Source: Luteibacter sp. OK325
GTDB lineage: Bacteria; Pseudomonadota; Gammaproteobacteria; Xanthomonadales; Rhodanobacteraceae
Direction: 5' to 3'
Assembly: GCF_003050935.1 (NCBI RefSeq)
Contig: NZ_QAOX01000008.1
Span: 1 to 64,000 of the forward strand
Length of the DNA: 64,000 nucleotides
Shown here: positions 1 through 7,969 of the stretch, one piece after another
How positions within the stretch are numbered: position 1 is the first letter of the stretch
Layout: each line of letters opens with the position of its first letter
Notes under the pieces: generated by a model
Databases searched by the model: none
What the model saw: the letters and a program-made list of their open reading frames with translations, nothing else
Told to the model about the DNA's origin: nothing
Made by a program: the position numbers and the translations under genes

Positions 1-28
1 CCTGCCTACAAAGGGTATCTTGACCAGC

Positions 29-1057
29 TTACGCAGGCTGACTCACATAGCTGCATTGATAGGTTCGTTGATGGACCATGAGTGCCCATACCGTGCGCGC
101 CATTTTGTTGGCGAGCGCTACCGCCGCCACGTTGAGCGAGCGTCGCTGAAGGATGGCTGCGATCCATGGTGAGGGAGTTCGGCTATGTACCAGTACCGAA
201 CGTGCTCCATGAATCAACAACGTCCGTAAATAGGTGTCGCCTCGCTTACTGATGCCTAAGAGCCTCACTTTGCCTCCTGTGCCGGTCTGCCGAGGCACCA
301 GACCAAGCCAGGCGGCGAACTCCCGGCCAGAACGAAACGCTCGCGGATCACCCATGGAGGCCACCGCCGCGGTGGCGGTAAGCAACCCCACGCCAGGGAT
401 CGCCGCGATTCGTTGACAGTCTTCATCCTCTCGGTGCCAAAGCTGCAGTCGGCGCTCGATATCGGCGATCTGACCTTCCATCTGCCCGATGCGGGCGTAC
501 TGTTCGCGTAGTGTCTCGATCAACACGATCGGCAATCGATCCGTGAGTCGCCCGAGCACAAGCGGAATCATCTTTGTCAGCGCGGCACGGCCTCTGGGCA
601 TCACCTCACCATACTCGGCCAGCAGACCGCGTAGCCCATTCATCTGCGCAGTGCGGAACTTCACCAGTTGCTGTCGCATCCGATGTAGCGCCAGCACCGC
701 CTGCTGAGCCTCGGATTTCACTGCTACCGCGCGGATGCCTGGCTGAAGCATGGCGACCCAAATCGCCCGGGCGTCGGCGACGTCGTTCTTGTTGCCATCA
801 GCAAACGGTCGCACCTGCTGAGCGGGGAGTAACTTGACAGCATGTCCCAACGCCAGCAGCCGGCGTGCCCAATGCTGCGCACCGCCGCAAGCCTCCATGC
901 CAATCAGACAACGCTGCCGATTCGCGAAATAGTCCAGGAACTTCGCGCGCTTGATCTGCTTGCTAATGACCTCGCCTGTTTCAGCGTTCACTTCGTGCAC
1001 CTGGAATACCTGCTTGGCAATATCCACACCGATCATGGTTTGAGCGATGGATGTCAT
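29..1057 (-). CDS. IS110 family (IS1111-type) transposase
   Basis: A DEDD recombinase of 342 aa that moves an insertion sequence through a circular intermediate. The N-terminal RuvC-like domain shows D12 (GVDIAK), E55 (GMEACG) and D92/D95 (KNDVADA). The C-terminal IS116/IS110/IS902 domain contains IPGVGLLTATA and the GISKRGDTYLR segment that carries the conserved serine. The start is set at the ATG preceded by GGAGGG; an upstream in-frame extension to 1222 is non-coding in character. The stop lies 29 bp from the window edge, so the distal IS end is missing. The N-terminal style (VFQVHEV, KNDVADA) looks IS1111-like. Length and catalytic residues appear intact, so it may be active. Confidence 0.9.
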   Translation of the reverse strand: MTSIAQTMIGVDIAKQVFQVHEVNAETGEVISKQIKRAKFLDYFANRQRCLIGMEACGGAQHWARRLLALGHAVKLLPAQQVRPFADGNKNDVADARAIWVAMLQPGIRAVAVKSEAQQAVLALHRMRQQLVKFRTAQMNGLRGLLAEYGEVMPRGRAALTKMIPLVLGRLTDRLPIVLIETLREQYARIGQMEGQIADIERRLQLWHREDEDCQRIAAIPGVGLLTATAAVASMGDPRAFRSGREFAAWLGLVPRQTGTGGKVRLLGISKRGDTYLRTLLIHGARSVLVHSRTPSPWIAAILQRRSLNVAAVALANKMARTVWALMVHQRTYQCSYVSQPA

Positions 1058-1491
1058 GGCACACCCTCCGGCGGCATCGTCGTAATCGCGGTTTACCACC
1101 TTTGAAAGCCCCTGTCTCCAGGTTGAGAATCCCATGCATCCGATATCTGGCGCCTGAGCGAGGCAGGAGGCGTCCATTCCATTACTCGCTCGCCCGCCGG
1201 ATCCCCCCGGCGGCATTCCCATCGGTTACAGGGACGTCTGCATCCCTCGCAGCACCGGTTGAAGAACTGCGGCGACACCGTCGCTCATCGCGCTTCCACC
1301 CATTCCCGTCGGGCCCTGAGCCGCACGGGCCGGTAAGTCGCGCTGTCGCCGACCACTTCGTCAACAACGTCACTCGGCGTCCGGACACGGACAGCCGATG
1401 AACCCGCGAGCCCGCATGATCCGCGGCACGCGGCGCTGTGCGCACCGTGCCGCAACTTGGGGAACGTGAGGCTTTTCGCAAGGAGGAAGGT
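1058..1491. other. Gene-free stretch upstream of the transposase
   Basis: 434 bp between the divergent transposase and the 98-aa gene. It should contain the 5' non-coding end of the insertion sequence and its junction with the chromosome, but I could not place the terminal or subterminal inverted repeats by eye. Short ORFs here are shadows in GC-rich sequence. Confidence 0.5.
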
Positions 1492-1788
1492 ATGGAAACG
1501 AAAACCGGCGATCATGTTCGTCCCGGATGCAACCTGATCATTGACAGCGAGGCGACCGCCCACGACCTTCTCAACGAAGCAACGGAATGGCTTCAGTACG
1601 CGCACGGCCTGACGGAGCTACTGGCGGAACTGGTGCATGAGTCCGACACCGTCGACTGCGGAAGGATGGCCCTCGGACTGGAAGCCATCAGCGCACTTAC
1701 CCGGATGGGGTTGCAATGTACGGCCCATGCACACGCACGAACGTCGTGGGAGAAGCGACACCGGGGGGTAAGCCGCGATTCACCATAA
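1492..1788 (+). CDS. Hypothetical protein, 98 aa, acidic and helical
   Basis: I do not recognise this protein. The start (METKTGDHV) follows a very strong ribosome binding site, AAGGAGGAAGGT, which argues strongly for real translation; an upstream in-frame ATG at 1438 lacks one. The middle (residues about 20-75) is a run of amphipathic helices rich in Leu, Ala and Glu; the C-terminus is basic and His-rich (TAHAHARTSWEKRHRG). There is no signal peptide or membrane segment. The layout loosely resembles small DUF3077/DUF6124-type Pseudomonas proteins, but this is only an impression. It sits between an IS element and a peptide-export operon and so may be accessory DNA. Confidence 0.6.
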   Translation: METKTGDHVRPGCNLIIDSEATAHDLLNEATEWLQYAHGLTELLAELVHESDTVDCGRMALGLEAISALTRMGLQCTAHAHARTSWEKRHRGVSRDSP

Positions 1789-1978
1789 CGGGGGCCAAGG
1801 CGACCTATTCGCTTACATGGCGGCACGACAACCGCCGACATTAGCGACGACAGGAAGCTGCTTCAATGCGCATCACTTCACGCAGCCATAGCGTCGACGC
1901 CTACGTCGATTGAGTCACGCGGATCGCGACGACAGAACGACGTTGAAGCTGCTGCAAACCACCAGGGTTATCCATGTC

Positions 1979-3250
1979 ATGACGACCAATCTGTATAGGC
2001 AGGAAGCCTTGGACAATCTGAAGCTATCAGGTTTTGAAACGTCGATCACTCTCCCCAAAGGGCAACGAGTCAGTGCAGCGTTCGCTCTCGCTGCTGTGTC
2101 AGCCCTTATCGCTTGGATATGCCTTGGATCGTATACGCGCCGCGTGTCAGTAAAGGGAATCCTGGAGCCATTGGGTGGACTCGCGCAGGTGTATCCGCCG
2201 AGGTCCGGCAAGGTAGCGAGAGTGCACGTCTCCGCCGGAACACGCGTCAGCGCGGGAACCACTTTATTCACCCTTTCGACCGACCAGAAGACCGAACAGC
2301 ATGGTAATAACTTGGCGGCCCGCATGGTTCAGCTTTCGGCCGACCGGAGCCGAATCGAGGATGATCTAAAAGTTGCGAAGAGGTCTTACGATGAACAGCG
2401 TCGCGCTTTGATCGGAGAGCTTGGCGCAACACGCTCAAAGACGAGGCGGCTTGCCACACAACAGGAGCTCGCACTCAAGAGAGCTTCGATTAAGCAAGAC
2501 ATCGTTCTAAGACTTACGCCTCTCCTGAGCAAAGGCTACGTTTCGTCGCTCCAGTACAAAGATGCAGAATCGGAGAACCTGCAAGCAATGGCCGATCTCG
2601 AATCCGCCTCATCACTACACGAGGATTCCAGACGAGCCGAAGCCAACATCCACTCAAGAATGAAGCTCTTATCGGACGATCTCGAAGAGAAATCCAGTCT
2701 CACAAGAGACAGGCTATCAAACGTCGCGCAGGCAATAATCCAGACCGATGCGGACCGTGAAATACTCGTCACATCTCCTATCGATGGCGTAATAACAAAC
2801 GTATACGTATACAAAGGTAGCGGCACATCAACGGCGGAGGTCTTGGCTACCATCGCTCCCCACGACAGCCCGTTGATCGCGAGGCTACTCGTGGACAGCA
2901 GGATAATCGGATTCGTCAGAGATGGGACGCACGTGGCGATCCGATATCAATCCTTTCCTTACGAAAAGTTCGGCACACATAAGGCGACCGTATTTCGTAT
3001 ACCTGGATCTGCAACAGTCACTCAGCAAAGTCTCAGCGCATCGATCGTTTCGGCCGTCGATCCCATTTACAGGATCGACGCCAAGATCGCAGACCAGAAT
3101 GTGAGCGTCTATGGAACCAACGAACCCTTGAAGGCGGGTATGGGAGTCACGGCCGATCTCATGCTCGACCGTCGCAAGCTGATCGAATGGATGTTCGAAC
3201 CACTCGTCGGACTGGGCAAGCGGATGGAAAGCCAGGGAAGCGCGAAATGA
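1979..3250 (+). CDS. HlyD/CvaA-type periplasmic adaptor of a type I exporter
   Basis: Membrane-fusion protein, 423 aa, expected to bridge the inner-membrane ABC exporter encoded next to a TolC-like outer-membrane channel. It has a short cytoplasmic N-terminus (MTTNLYRQEAL), one transmembrane helix at about residues 31-52, a lipoyl-like half motif (GSYTRRVSVKGIL, PPRSGKVARVHVSAG), a long alpha-helical hairpin (about 105-250), and the second lipoyl half plus beta-barrel (ITSPIDGVITNV-like, YPYEKFGTHKATV). The start is placed at the internal ATG because family members begin with such a sequence; a TTG at 1910 would add 23 residues. The stop overlaps the next start (ATGA). No TolC gene lies nearby. 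Codon use is less GC-rich than in the flagellar genes. Confidence 0.88.
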   Translation: MTTNLYRQEALDNLKLSGFETSITLPKGQRVSAAFALAAVSALIAWICLGSYTRRVSVKGILEPLGGLAQVYPPRSGKVARVHVSAGTRVSAGTTLFTLSTDQKTEQHGNNLAARMVQLSADRSRIEDDLKVAKRSYDEQRRALIGELGATRSKTRRLATQQELALKRASIKQDIVLRLTPLLSKGYVSSLQYKDAESENLQAMADLESASSLHEDSRRAEANIHSRMKLLSDDLEEKSSLTRDRLSNVAQAIIQTDADREILVTSPIDGVITNVYVYKGSGTSTAEVLATIAPHDSPLIARLLVDSRIIGFVRDGTHVAIRYQSFPYEKFGTHKATVFRIPGSATVTQQSLSASIVSAVDPIYRIDAKIADQNVSVYGTNEPLKAGMGVTADLMLDRRKLIEWMFEPLVGLGKRMESQGSAK

Positions 3251-5382
3251 TTACAGATGGAAGCACACCGCTTCGAAACTGGAAGCTGCCACGCAAATTT
3301 GGCGCCCGGAAGGAAACGCCCGTAATCAGGCAGAGCGAGCAAGCAGAATGCGGCATGGCTTGCTTGGCGATGATTCTTGGTCATCACGGTCATCATATTT
3401 CCCTTCGCGACCTTCGAGAGAAGACGAACCTATCATCCCGCGGAGCGACGCTAAATGACGTAATCACGGTGGCAGAGACGCACGGACTACAGTGTCGTCC
3501 GCTTCGGCTGGAACTCAGTGAACTTCAAAATCTCCAAACACCATGCATTCTTCACTGGAAGCTAGATCATTTCGTTATTCTTACTAAGGCGTCGCGCAAT
3601 CGGGTAACCATTATCGATCCGGCTGCGGGTCGAATGACCCTCCGCCTGCTTGACGTATCGCATCGTTTTACGGGCGTTGCTCTTCAGGCTGCGCCGGCCG
3701 ACACATTCGCGAAAATAAAGGGAGGTCGAGACATCTCGTTGTCATCTGTGATCCAGATGCTACGAGGTTATGCCCCGTCGTTGCGATCCATTCTTGCGTT
3801 CTCACTTGCGCTCGAGGTACTAGCGCTGCTAATGCCTCAGCTAGTGCAGATCATCGTCGATCAGGTCCTCGCTAATGGCGATTACGATCTTCTGACTCTG
3901 GTAGGTATCGGCTTCGTTCTACTCACAGCTCTACATTCATCTCTATCCGCGTGCCGTAGTTGGTCGGTGGCATGGATGACAGCACACGGCAGCATGCATT
4001 GGACGGGCGCAGTCTTCCATCGCCTCCTTCGCCTTCAGCAAAGTTATTTCGAACGTAGACACGTAGGCGACGTCGTCTCACGAGTTGATGCCATGCGTAC
4101 CATCCAGCAGGGTCTAACGAGCCAGCTTATAGGCGCCGCGATGGATGGTGTCGTTGGCATGGCGACACTTGGATTTCTACTCATCTACAGCCCCCTGTTG
4201 GCTGGTATCGTGGCATCTGCAACTACCGCCTACGCCGTTGTGCGTGCGGTTATTTATCGACGATTGCGGGAGGCCAGCATCAATCAGATTGAGTCTGAGG
4301 CGGCCCAGCGGACAGATCTTGTTGAATCAATTCGTGGAATACAGGCCATTCGCCTGAACAATAAAACAGCCATCCGCTCGGCAATCCACGCGAACAAGAC
4401 CGCTACAGTCTTGGCCCATCAATTCCAGGGCAACCGGATCGCTATCATGTTCGAAGCAATCGGAAGTCTTGTCTCCGGACTACAAAGGGTCGCCGTCCTT
4501 TGGGTAGGCGCCTCGTTGGTCGTCCGAGGACAGATGACTGCCGGCATGCTGATGGCAATCTCGGCTTACGCCGATCAGTTCTCAGCCAGGTCGAACGCAC
4601 TCATTGATTACCTTGTTCAACTCCGTCTCCTTCTTATTCAGGCAGATCGTGTGGCGGACATTGCGCTCTCGCCAGAGGAAGCGAATATAGACGGATGTTA
4701 TCAAGGACCGAATTATGATCCGTCGATCGCATTTCGTGACGTCAGCTATCGCTACTCGACCAACTCACCCTGGATCCTTCGCAACGCTTCACTGTTCGTT
4801 AGCCCCGGTGAGCCCATCGCCATCATTGGCCCCTCGGGAGTCGGGAAGAGCACGACGCTTCGCCTACTACTAGGGCTCATCGACCCTTGCGAAGGCACCA
4901 TCGTCGTTGGCGGCGTGGACTTGGCGAGACTAGGAAAGGCATCGTTTCGGGACAAGGTCGGCGTGGTTCTTCAGGACGACCATCTCTTTTCAGGGACTGT
5001 CGCCGACAACATATGCTTCTTCGACCCGGTAGCGAATATGAACGATCTCTATGAAGCTGCGAGACGTGCCGAGATACACGACGACATCTGTGCGATGCCG
5101 ATGGGATATCGAACGCTTGTGGGGGATATGGGTTCTTCGCTCTCGGGTGGACAGAGGCAGCGAATCGTTCTTGCACGCGCGCTTTTCCGAAAACCCGCCA
5201 TGCTTGTCCTTGATGAGGCAACAAGCCACCTCGACTTGGCGGCGGAGAGCCGCATCGCCTCAACGCTCAAAGACATGAAGGTGACCCGAATCATTATCGC
5301 GCACCGACCTGAAACCATTCGTACCGCCGACCGCTGCGTGACGTTGATTGGTGGAAGGTTCATCGAAGATATTCACCCATAA
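3247..5382 (+). CDS. C39-peptidase bacteriocin ABC exporter (CvaB-like)
   Basis: Peptidase-containing ABC transporter, 711 aa, that would cut a double-glycine leader and export the peptide across the inner membrane. The N-terminal C39 domain (about 25-150) has the oxyanion Gln29 and the triad C35 (QAECGMAC), H108 (LDHFVIL) and D124 (IIDPAAG), so it looks active. A six-helix membrane domain follows (about 165-450), then the ATPase with Walker A (GPSGVGKST), signature (LSGGQRQR), Walker B (MLVLDEATSHLD) and a switch His (IIAHRPE). The start ATG overlaps the adaptor stop by 4 bp with GGGAAG upstream, so the two are translationally coupled. The length is normal for the family. The likely substrate is encoded 140 bp downstream. 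Confidence 0.93.
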   Translation: MITDGSTPLRNWKLPRKFGARKETPVIRQSEQAECGMACLAMILGHHGHHISLRDLREKTNLSSRGATLNDVITVAETHGLQCRPLRLELSELQNLQTPCILHWKLDHFVILTKASRNRVTIIDPAAGRMTLRLLDVSHRFTGVALQAAPADTFAKIKGGRDISLSSVIQMLRGYAPSLRSILAFSLALEVLALLMPQLVQIIVDQVLANGDYDLLTLVGIGFVLLTALHSSLSACRSWSVAWMTAHGSMHWTGAVFHRLLRLQQSYFERRHVGDVVSRVDAMRTIQQGLTSQLIGAAMDGVVGMATLGFLLIYSPLLAGIVASATTAYAVVRAVIYRRLREASINQIESEAAQRTDLVESIRGIQAIRLNNKTAIRSAIHANKTATVLAHQFQGNRIAIMFEAIGSLVSGLQRVAVLWVGASLVVRGQMTAGMLMAISAYADQFSARSNALIDYLVQLRLLLIQADRVADIALSPEEANIDGCYQGPNYDPSIAFRDVSYRYSTNSPWILRNASLFVSPGEPIAIIGPSGVGKSTTLRLLLGLIDPCEGTIVVGGVDLARLGKASFRDKVGVVLQDDHLFSGTVADNICFFDPVANMNDLYEAARRAEIHDDICAMPMGYRTLVGDMGSSLSGGQRQRIVLARALFRKPAMLVLDEATSHLDLAAESRIASTLKDMKVTRIIIAHRPETIRTADRCVTLIGGRFIEDIHP

Positions 5383-5521
5383 GTCTGTTTGGAGCGTTGA
5401 TACGCCCCGATGCCGGCCTCGCTCAGCCATGCGCTTACGCCATAGCCAGACCTGACCGACAGACTCATTTCTCCGTTATCTGAACAATGACATCTCGAAT
5501 CACCAATCAGAGGAGAGCAAT

Positions 5522-5746
5522 ATGCGCGAACTGAATTCTTACGAAATTACGACTGTCTCGGGAGGGCTGTTTCCAGGCCCCAACTGCTCGTTCAGAGCCA
5601 TGGGCATGGCATTCGGCGTTGGAGCGCTTCCCGGATTCATGGGATTCGCAGGCGGCCCCGGCCTCGGGGTCGGTGCCGTACTGTTTGGAGGCTCGGTGGG
5701 CGTCATAGCACAGTTAAATCAATGTGCTCGAGACAATCGCCGGTGA
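5522..5746 (+). CDS. Double-glycine-leader bacteriocin-like peptide
   Basis: A 74-aa precursor. The leader MRELNSYEITTVSGG (residues 1-15) fits the C39 cleavage consensus with Gly-Gly at 14-15. The predicted mature peptide is 59 aa, very rich in Gly and small or hydrophobic residues (AFGVGALPGFMGFAGG, GLGVGAVLFGGSVGV), with several GxxxG-like spacings and one Cys near each end (C22, C68) that could form a disulfide. This resembles microcin V-type or class II membrane-active bacteriocins. A clear Shine-Dalgarno sequence (AGAGGAGA) precedes the ATG. It lies directly downstream of the exporter in the same orientation. Target and activity are unknown; export by the neighbour is an inference. Confidence 0.82.
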   Translation: MRELNSYEITTVSGGLFPGPNCSFRAMGMAFGVGALPGFMGFAGGPGLGVGAVLFGGSVGVIAQLNQCARDNRR

Positions 5747-5779
5747 GACACGCTCGGCGGCACCTGGCAGCGGGAGACG

Positions 5780-5815
5780 ATGGTGACGATGGTGACGATG
5801 GTGACGATGGTGACG
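5780..5815 (+). repeat. 9-bp tandem repeat of start codons, 4 units
   Basis: Four exact copies of ATGGTGACG, with a partial unit (GAGACG) before them. Because the unit is 9 bp, gain or loss changes the number of MVT triplets and the distance between ribosome binding site and start, but not the reading frame. Confidence 0.95.
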
Positions 5816-6100
5816 AAGGCTAAGATGCTGCAATGGATCCGTTGGTATTTCCTACCAACGGGCGGAGTTGCCGGATATACGTTAAGAGTCGGAGTTCTCT
5901 GGTACGCCCCGCTGATGTTCCTCACAACTCACGTGTTCGAAGTCGGTAGTTACGGCGACTACCAACGCACGTCTTTTCAAGCCGCCGTCGAGTGCCTAAC
6001 CTATGGCCTGCTATTCGGATTGGGCGGGCACCCTATCGGACAGTGGGCACTACGGGTGCAATCTCGAAGAGAGGTCCGACGTAGAGATCGCACGAACTAA
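5780..6100 (+). CDS. Small membrane protein, possible immunity protein
   Basis: Up to 106 aa, not recognised. It opens with four perfect ATGGTGACG units (MVT x4), so ATG starts at 5780, 5789, 5798 and 5807, the GTG codons beside them, and ATG 5825 (MLQWIRWYFL) are all possible. GGGAG at 5772-5776 is too close to the first ATG and better spaced for the second. The body has two hydrophobic segments (about residues 27-50 and 71-90) and ends in a basic tail (RREVRRRDRTN). Position 34 bp after the bacteriocin-like gene, small size and membrane character suggest an immunity role, but there is no sequence proof. Confidence 0.6.
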   Translation: MVTMVTMVTMVTKAKMLQWIRWYFLPTGGVAGYTLRVGVLWYAPLMFLTTHVFEVGSYGDYQRTSFQAAVECLTYGLLFGLGGHPIGQWALRVQSRREVRRRDRTN

Positions 6101-6138
6101 CTGCAAGTCGAGAATTCCAACACGTCGGATCTTTGGAA

Positions 6139-6172
6139 GAACTGCATGCGCACAAAGTCGCGCATGCAGTTC
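6139..6172. other. Strong hairpin after the peptide-export module
   Basis: A perfect inverted repeat with 13-bp arms (GAACTGCATGCGC) and an 8-nt loop (ACAAAGTC), 39 bp after the small membrane protein gene. There is no T tract after it, so it is not a textbook Rho-independent terminator; it could stabilise the transcript end or be a binding site. The rest of 6101-6377 shows no convincing gene. Confidence 0.7.
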
Positions 6173-6377
6173 GGCGATCAGCCTCTGCCCCACGACCTCG
6201 CCTCAATCAATGGTCACCTCGGCACACAACGTGTCTATTGGTCGAGCTCGGAAACCTCAGGGGACCACGCCTTCCTAGACCACCGAACGGCGCTCCGCTC
6301 CACGAACTTCGTTCGCACCCCGAAATCTGCATCGATTGCCAATTTCAACCATAGCTCGACATAACGCTTGCAGACGA

Positions 6378-6812
6378 TCAACGCGGCGCGTGCAACCGCT
6401 GCAACAACTCAGCTTCCGTCAACGAAATACCACACGTCTCAGAAATATCCTTAGCCGAAGCACCCTGCCGTGCAAGACGCTGAGCGAGCGCAAGCGCCCG
6501 ATCGGTAGCAGCACCCGGTTCACCAGCAACGGTGACGGCTGGATTACGGCGAACCTGATCCTCTATATCGCCGAGACGGTTCTCAAGACGACGGAGCATG
6601 GCGGCGAGCGCGTCCGGTGGGACGGCTGGCGTTGGGTCGTCACGGATGTCACGAATGTCTTCGTAAGCCGCTGCTGCCCCTTTTGCCGGCGCGACGGGCG
6701 TCACGACCGGGGTAGAAGACGGTGTCAGGCCGAGGTGGCGGAACAGCAACAGCAGACCGACCAGGTTGAGGACGGCCAGTGCGATCAGCACGTATCCGAT
6801 GAAGGGGTTCAT
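6378..6812 (-). CDS. DUF2802 domain protein of the chemotaxis cluster
   Basis: 144 aa. An N-terminal membrane helix (residues about 5-25, IGYVLIALAVLNLVGLLLLF) anchors a Pro/Ala linker and a C-terminal DUF2802-type helical domain containing DRALALAQRLARQGASAKDI and a helix-turn-helix-like stretch (ISETCGISLTEAELLQRLH). The equivalent gene follows cheW at the end of the Pseudomonas fliA-cheYZA-motCD cluster (PA1465 position), matching the order here. The start was chosen at MNPFIG, where the membrane helix begins; longer in-frame starts run into the upstream REP. A molecular function is not established. It is the last gene of the long fliN operon. Confidence 0.78.
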   Translation of the reverse strand: MNPFIGYVLIALAVLNLVGLLLLFRHLGLTPSSTPVVTPVAPAKGAAAAYEDIRDIRDDPTPAVPPDALAAMLRRLENRLGDIEDQVRRNPAVTVAGEPGAATDRALALAQRLARQGASAKDISETCGISLTEAELLQRLHAPR

Positions 6813-6897
6813 GCGTGGGTTCCCTTGGGTGCCGGGACACGGTAGCGCAAAGCGGACTGCGGCAGAAGCGCGATGTTTTGCGGGATCTGGGAGGGCA

Positions 6898-6922
6898 ATC
6901 ACCGGCATAGCCGGCTCCCACA
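6898..6922 (-). repeat. REP hairpin between cheW and DUF2802 gene
   Basis: On the minus strand, a GTGGGAGC head followed by a short hairpin (GCCGGCTATGCCGG). It is a variant of the REP family seen elsewhere in the window and lies in the unusually wide 141-bp gap between two otherwise tightly packed genes. Confidence 0.75.
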
Positions 6923-6953
6923 GAAAGCCGACCCCCATGAAAGCCTGGTTACA

Positions 6954-7403
6954 TCAGGCTCTACAGAGGCGCGGAATGTCTACCAACGCGATGAAGCCGT
7001 CGTCGCGGGTGATGACGCCGCTGACGGGATCGTCGCGGCGTGAGGCGCGGCCGGGCGGTGGCGGGGCGACATCGGCGGGATTGAACTCGAGCATGTCGCC
7101 GATCACGTCGATGCGCATGCCGACGATGCTGCCGGCATCGTCGAAGACGATGACGCGCTGGGCGTCTTCTTCGGTCTCGTCGATGCGGCCGTCGAGGCCG
7201 AAGCGGCGACGGCCGTCGAGCACGGGCACGATCTGGCCGCGCAGGTTGACGATGCCGAGCACATCCTCAGGCGCGCCAGGCACGGGCGTGATGTCGCCGC
7301 AGCGGATCACTTCACGCACGCTGGCGAGCGACACCGCGTAGCGTTGCCCTTTCAGGGAAAATCCGAGCCAGGCGCCACGGCCGTCGCGTTGGATATCGGT
7401 CAC
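6954..7403 (-). CDS. cheW: Chemotaxis coupling protein CheW
   Basis: 149 aa single CheW domain that couples chemoreceptors to CheA in the cytoplasmic array. It has the expected SH3-like core: WLGFSLKGQRYAVSLASVREVI, then VPGAPEDVLGIVNLRGQIVPVLD, and a C-terminal GFIALVDIPRL. The GTG start overlaps the parP stop (GTGA) and has AAGGAG 9 nt upstream; a longer in-frame ORF to 7796 is a shadow of parP. It corresponds to the PA1464 position in Pseudomonas. There is a rather long acidic/Pro-rich loop before the last strand (NPADVAPPPPGRASRRDD). Confidence 0.92.
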   Translation of the reverse strand: MTDIQRDGRGAWLGFSLKGQRYAVSLASVREVIRCGDITPVPGAPEDVLGIVNLRGQIVPVLDGRRRFGLDGRIDETEEDAQRVIVFDDAGSIVGMRIDVIGDMLEFNPADVAPPPPGRASRRDDPVSGVITRDDGFIALVDIPRLCRA

Positions 7404-7969
7404 GGGCCCAGCTCCTTTTCCAGCCATTCGATCAGCGCCGTGGTACCGACCACGCCGCACTTGGGTTCTTGGGACATACCGGCGAGCCAGGGACGCGTGG
7501 TTGCGCCCTTGCGCCACTGAATGGCCGTTGCATCGAGTTCCACCGGTTCTTCGTCGACGATACACGCCAGTGCCCAGGCCCGGTCGCCGAGCAGGATAAG
7601 AGTGGGCGACTGCGCGCCAGCCATGTCCGGCGAGAGAATCGCGGCAAGGTCCGCCACGCGCGCAACGCCACTCGGGTGGCGCCAGCGCCCGAGGCAGATC
7701 GGATTGCTCGTGTTCGGTGGCGTCAAAGGCGGCATCGGCAGCATGTGGGTGATGTCGGCCATCGGCACGGCCAGGCGCACGCCAGCGGCCAGGCACAGCA
7801 GGTATCGGCTGTCAGCACGCGTCGCCGGCTCGTCGTTCGGAACGGTGCGCCAGGGGTCGATCGAAACGATCTTTACCTCGGCGTCCGGTGGCGCCGCGGG
7901 CAAGGCAGGCGTCAATAGCTCGGCGAGGTAGTCGGCGACGATCTGCTCGGCGTCCTGCATGGCGCGCAT
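7400..7969 (-). CDS. parP: ParP-like CheW-domain protein
   Basis: 189 aa with a C-terminal, diverged CheW-like domain (YLLCLAAGVRLAVPMADITHML, PICLGRWRHPSGVARVADLAAIL). In Vibrio and Pseudomonas the gene between parC and cheW encodes ParP, which ties ParC to CheA and receptor tails and keeps polar arrays assembled; the position is identical here. It is shorter than many ParP proteins, with only about 50 residues before the CheW fold. The ATG overlaps the parC stop (TGATG); a GTG 3 nt upstream or an ATG at 7960 are alternatives. The ParP assignment rests on synteny plus fold. Confidence 0.78.
   Translation of the reverse strand: MRAMQDAEQIVADYLAELLTPALPAAPPDAEVKIVSIDPWRTVPNDEPATRADSRYLLCLAAGVRLAVPMADITHMLPMPPLTPPNTSNPICLGRWRHPSGVARVADLAAILSPDMAGAQSPTLILLGDRAWALACIVDEEPVELDATAIQWRKGATTRPWLAGMSQEPKCGVVGTTALIEWLEKELGP

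Noticed and set aside
5780-5815. Frame-shifting phase-variation tract
   Set aside because: The unit is 9 bp, so slippage cannot change frame; only expression tuning is plausible.
6101-6377. Small ORFs after the island
   Set aside because: Several overlapping short frames without ribosome sites, crossing the hairpin; no protein-like composition.
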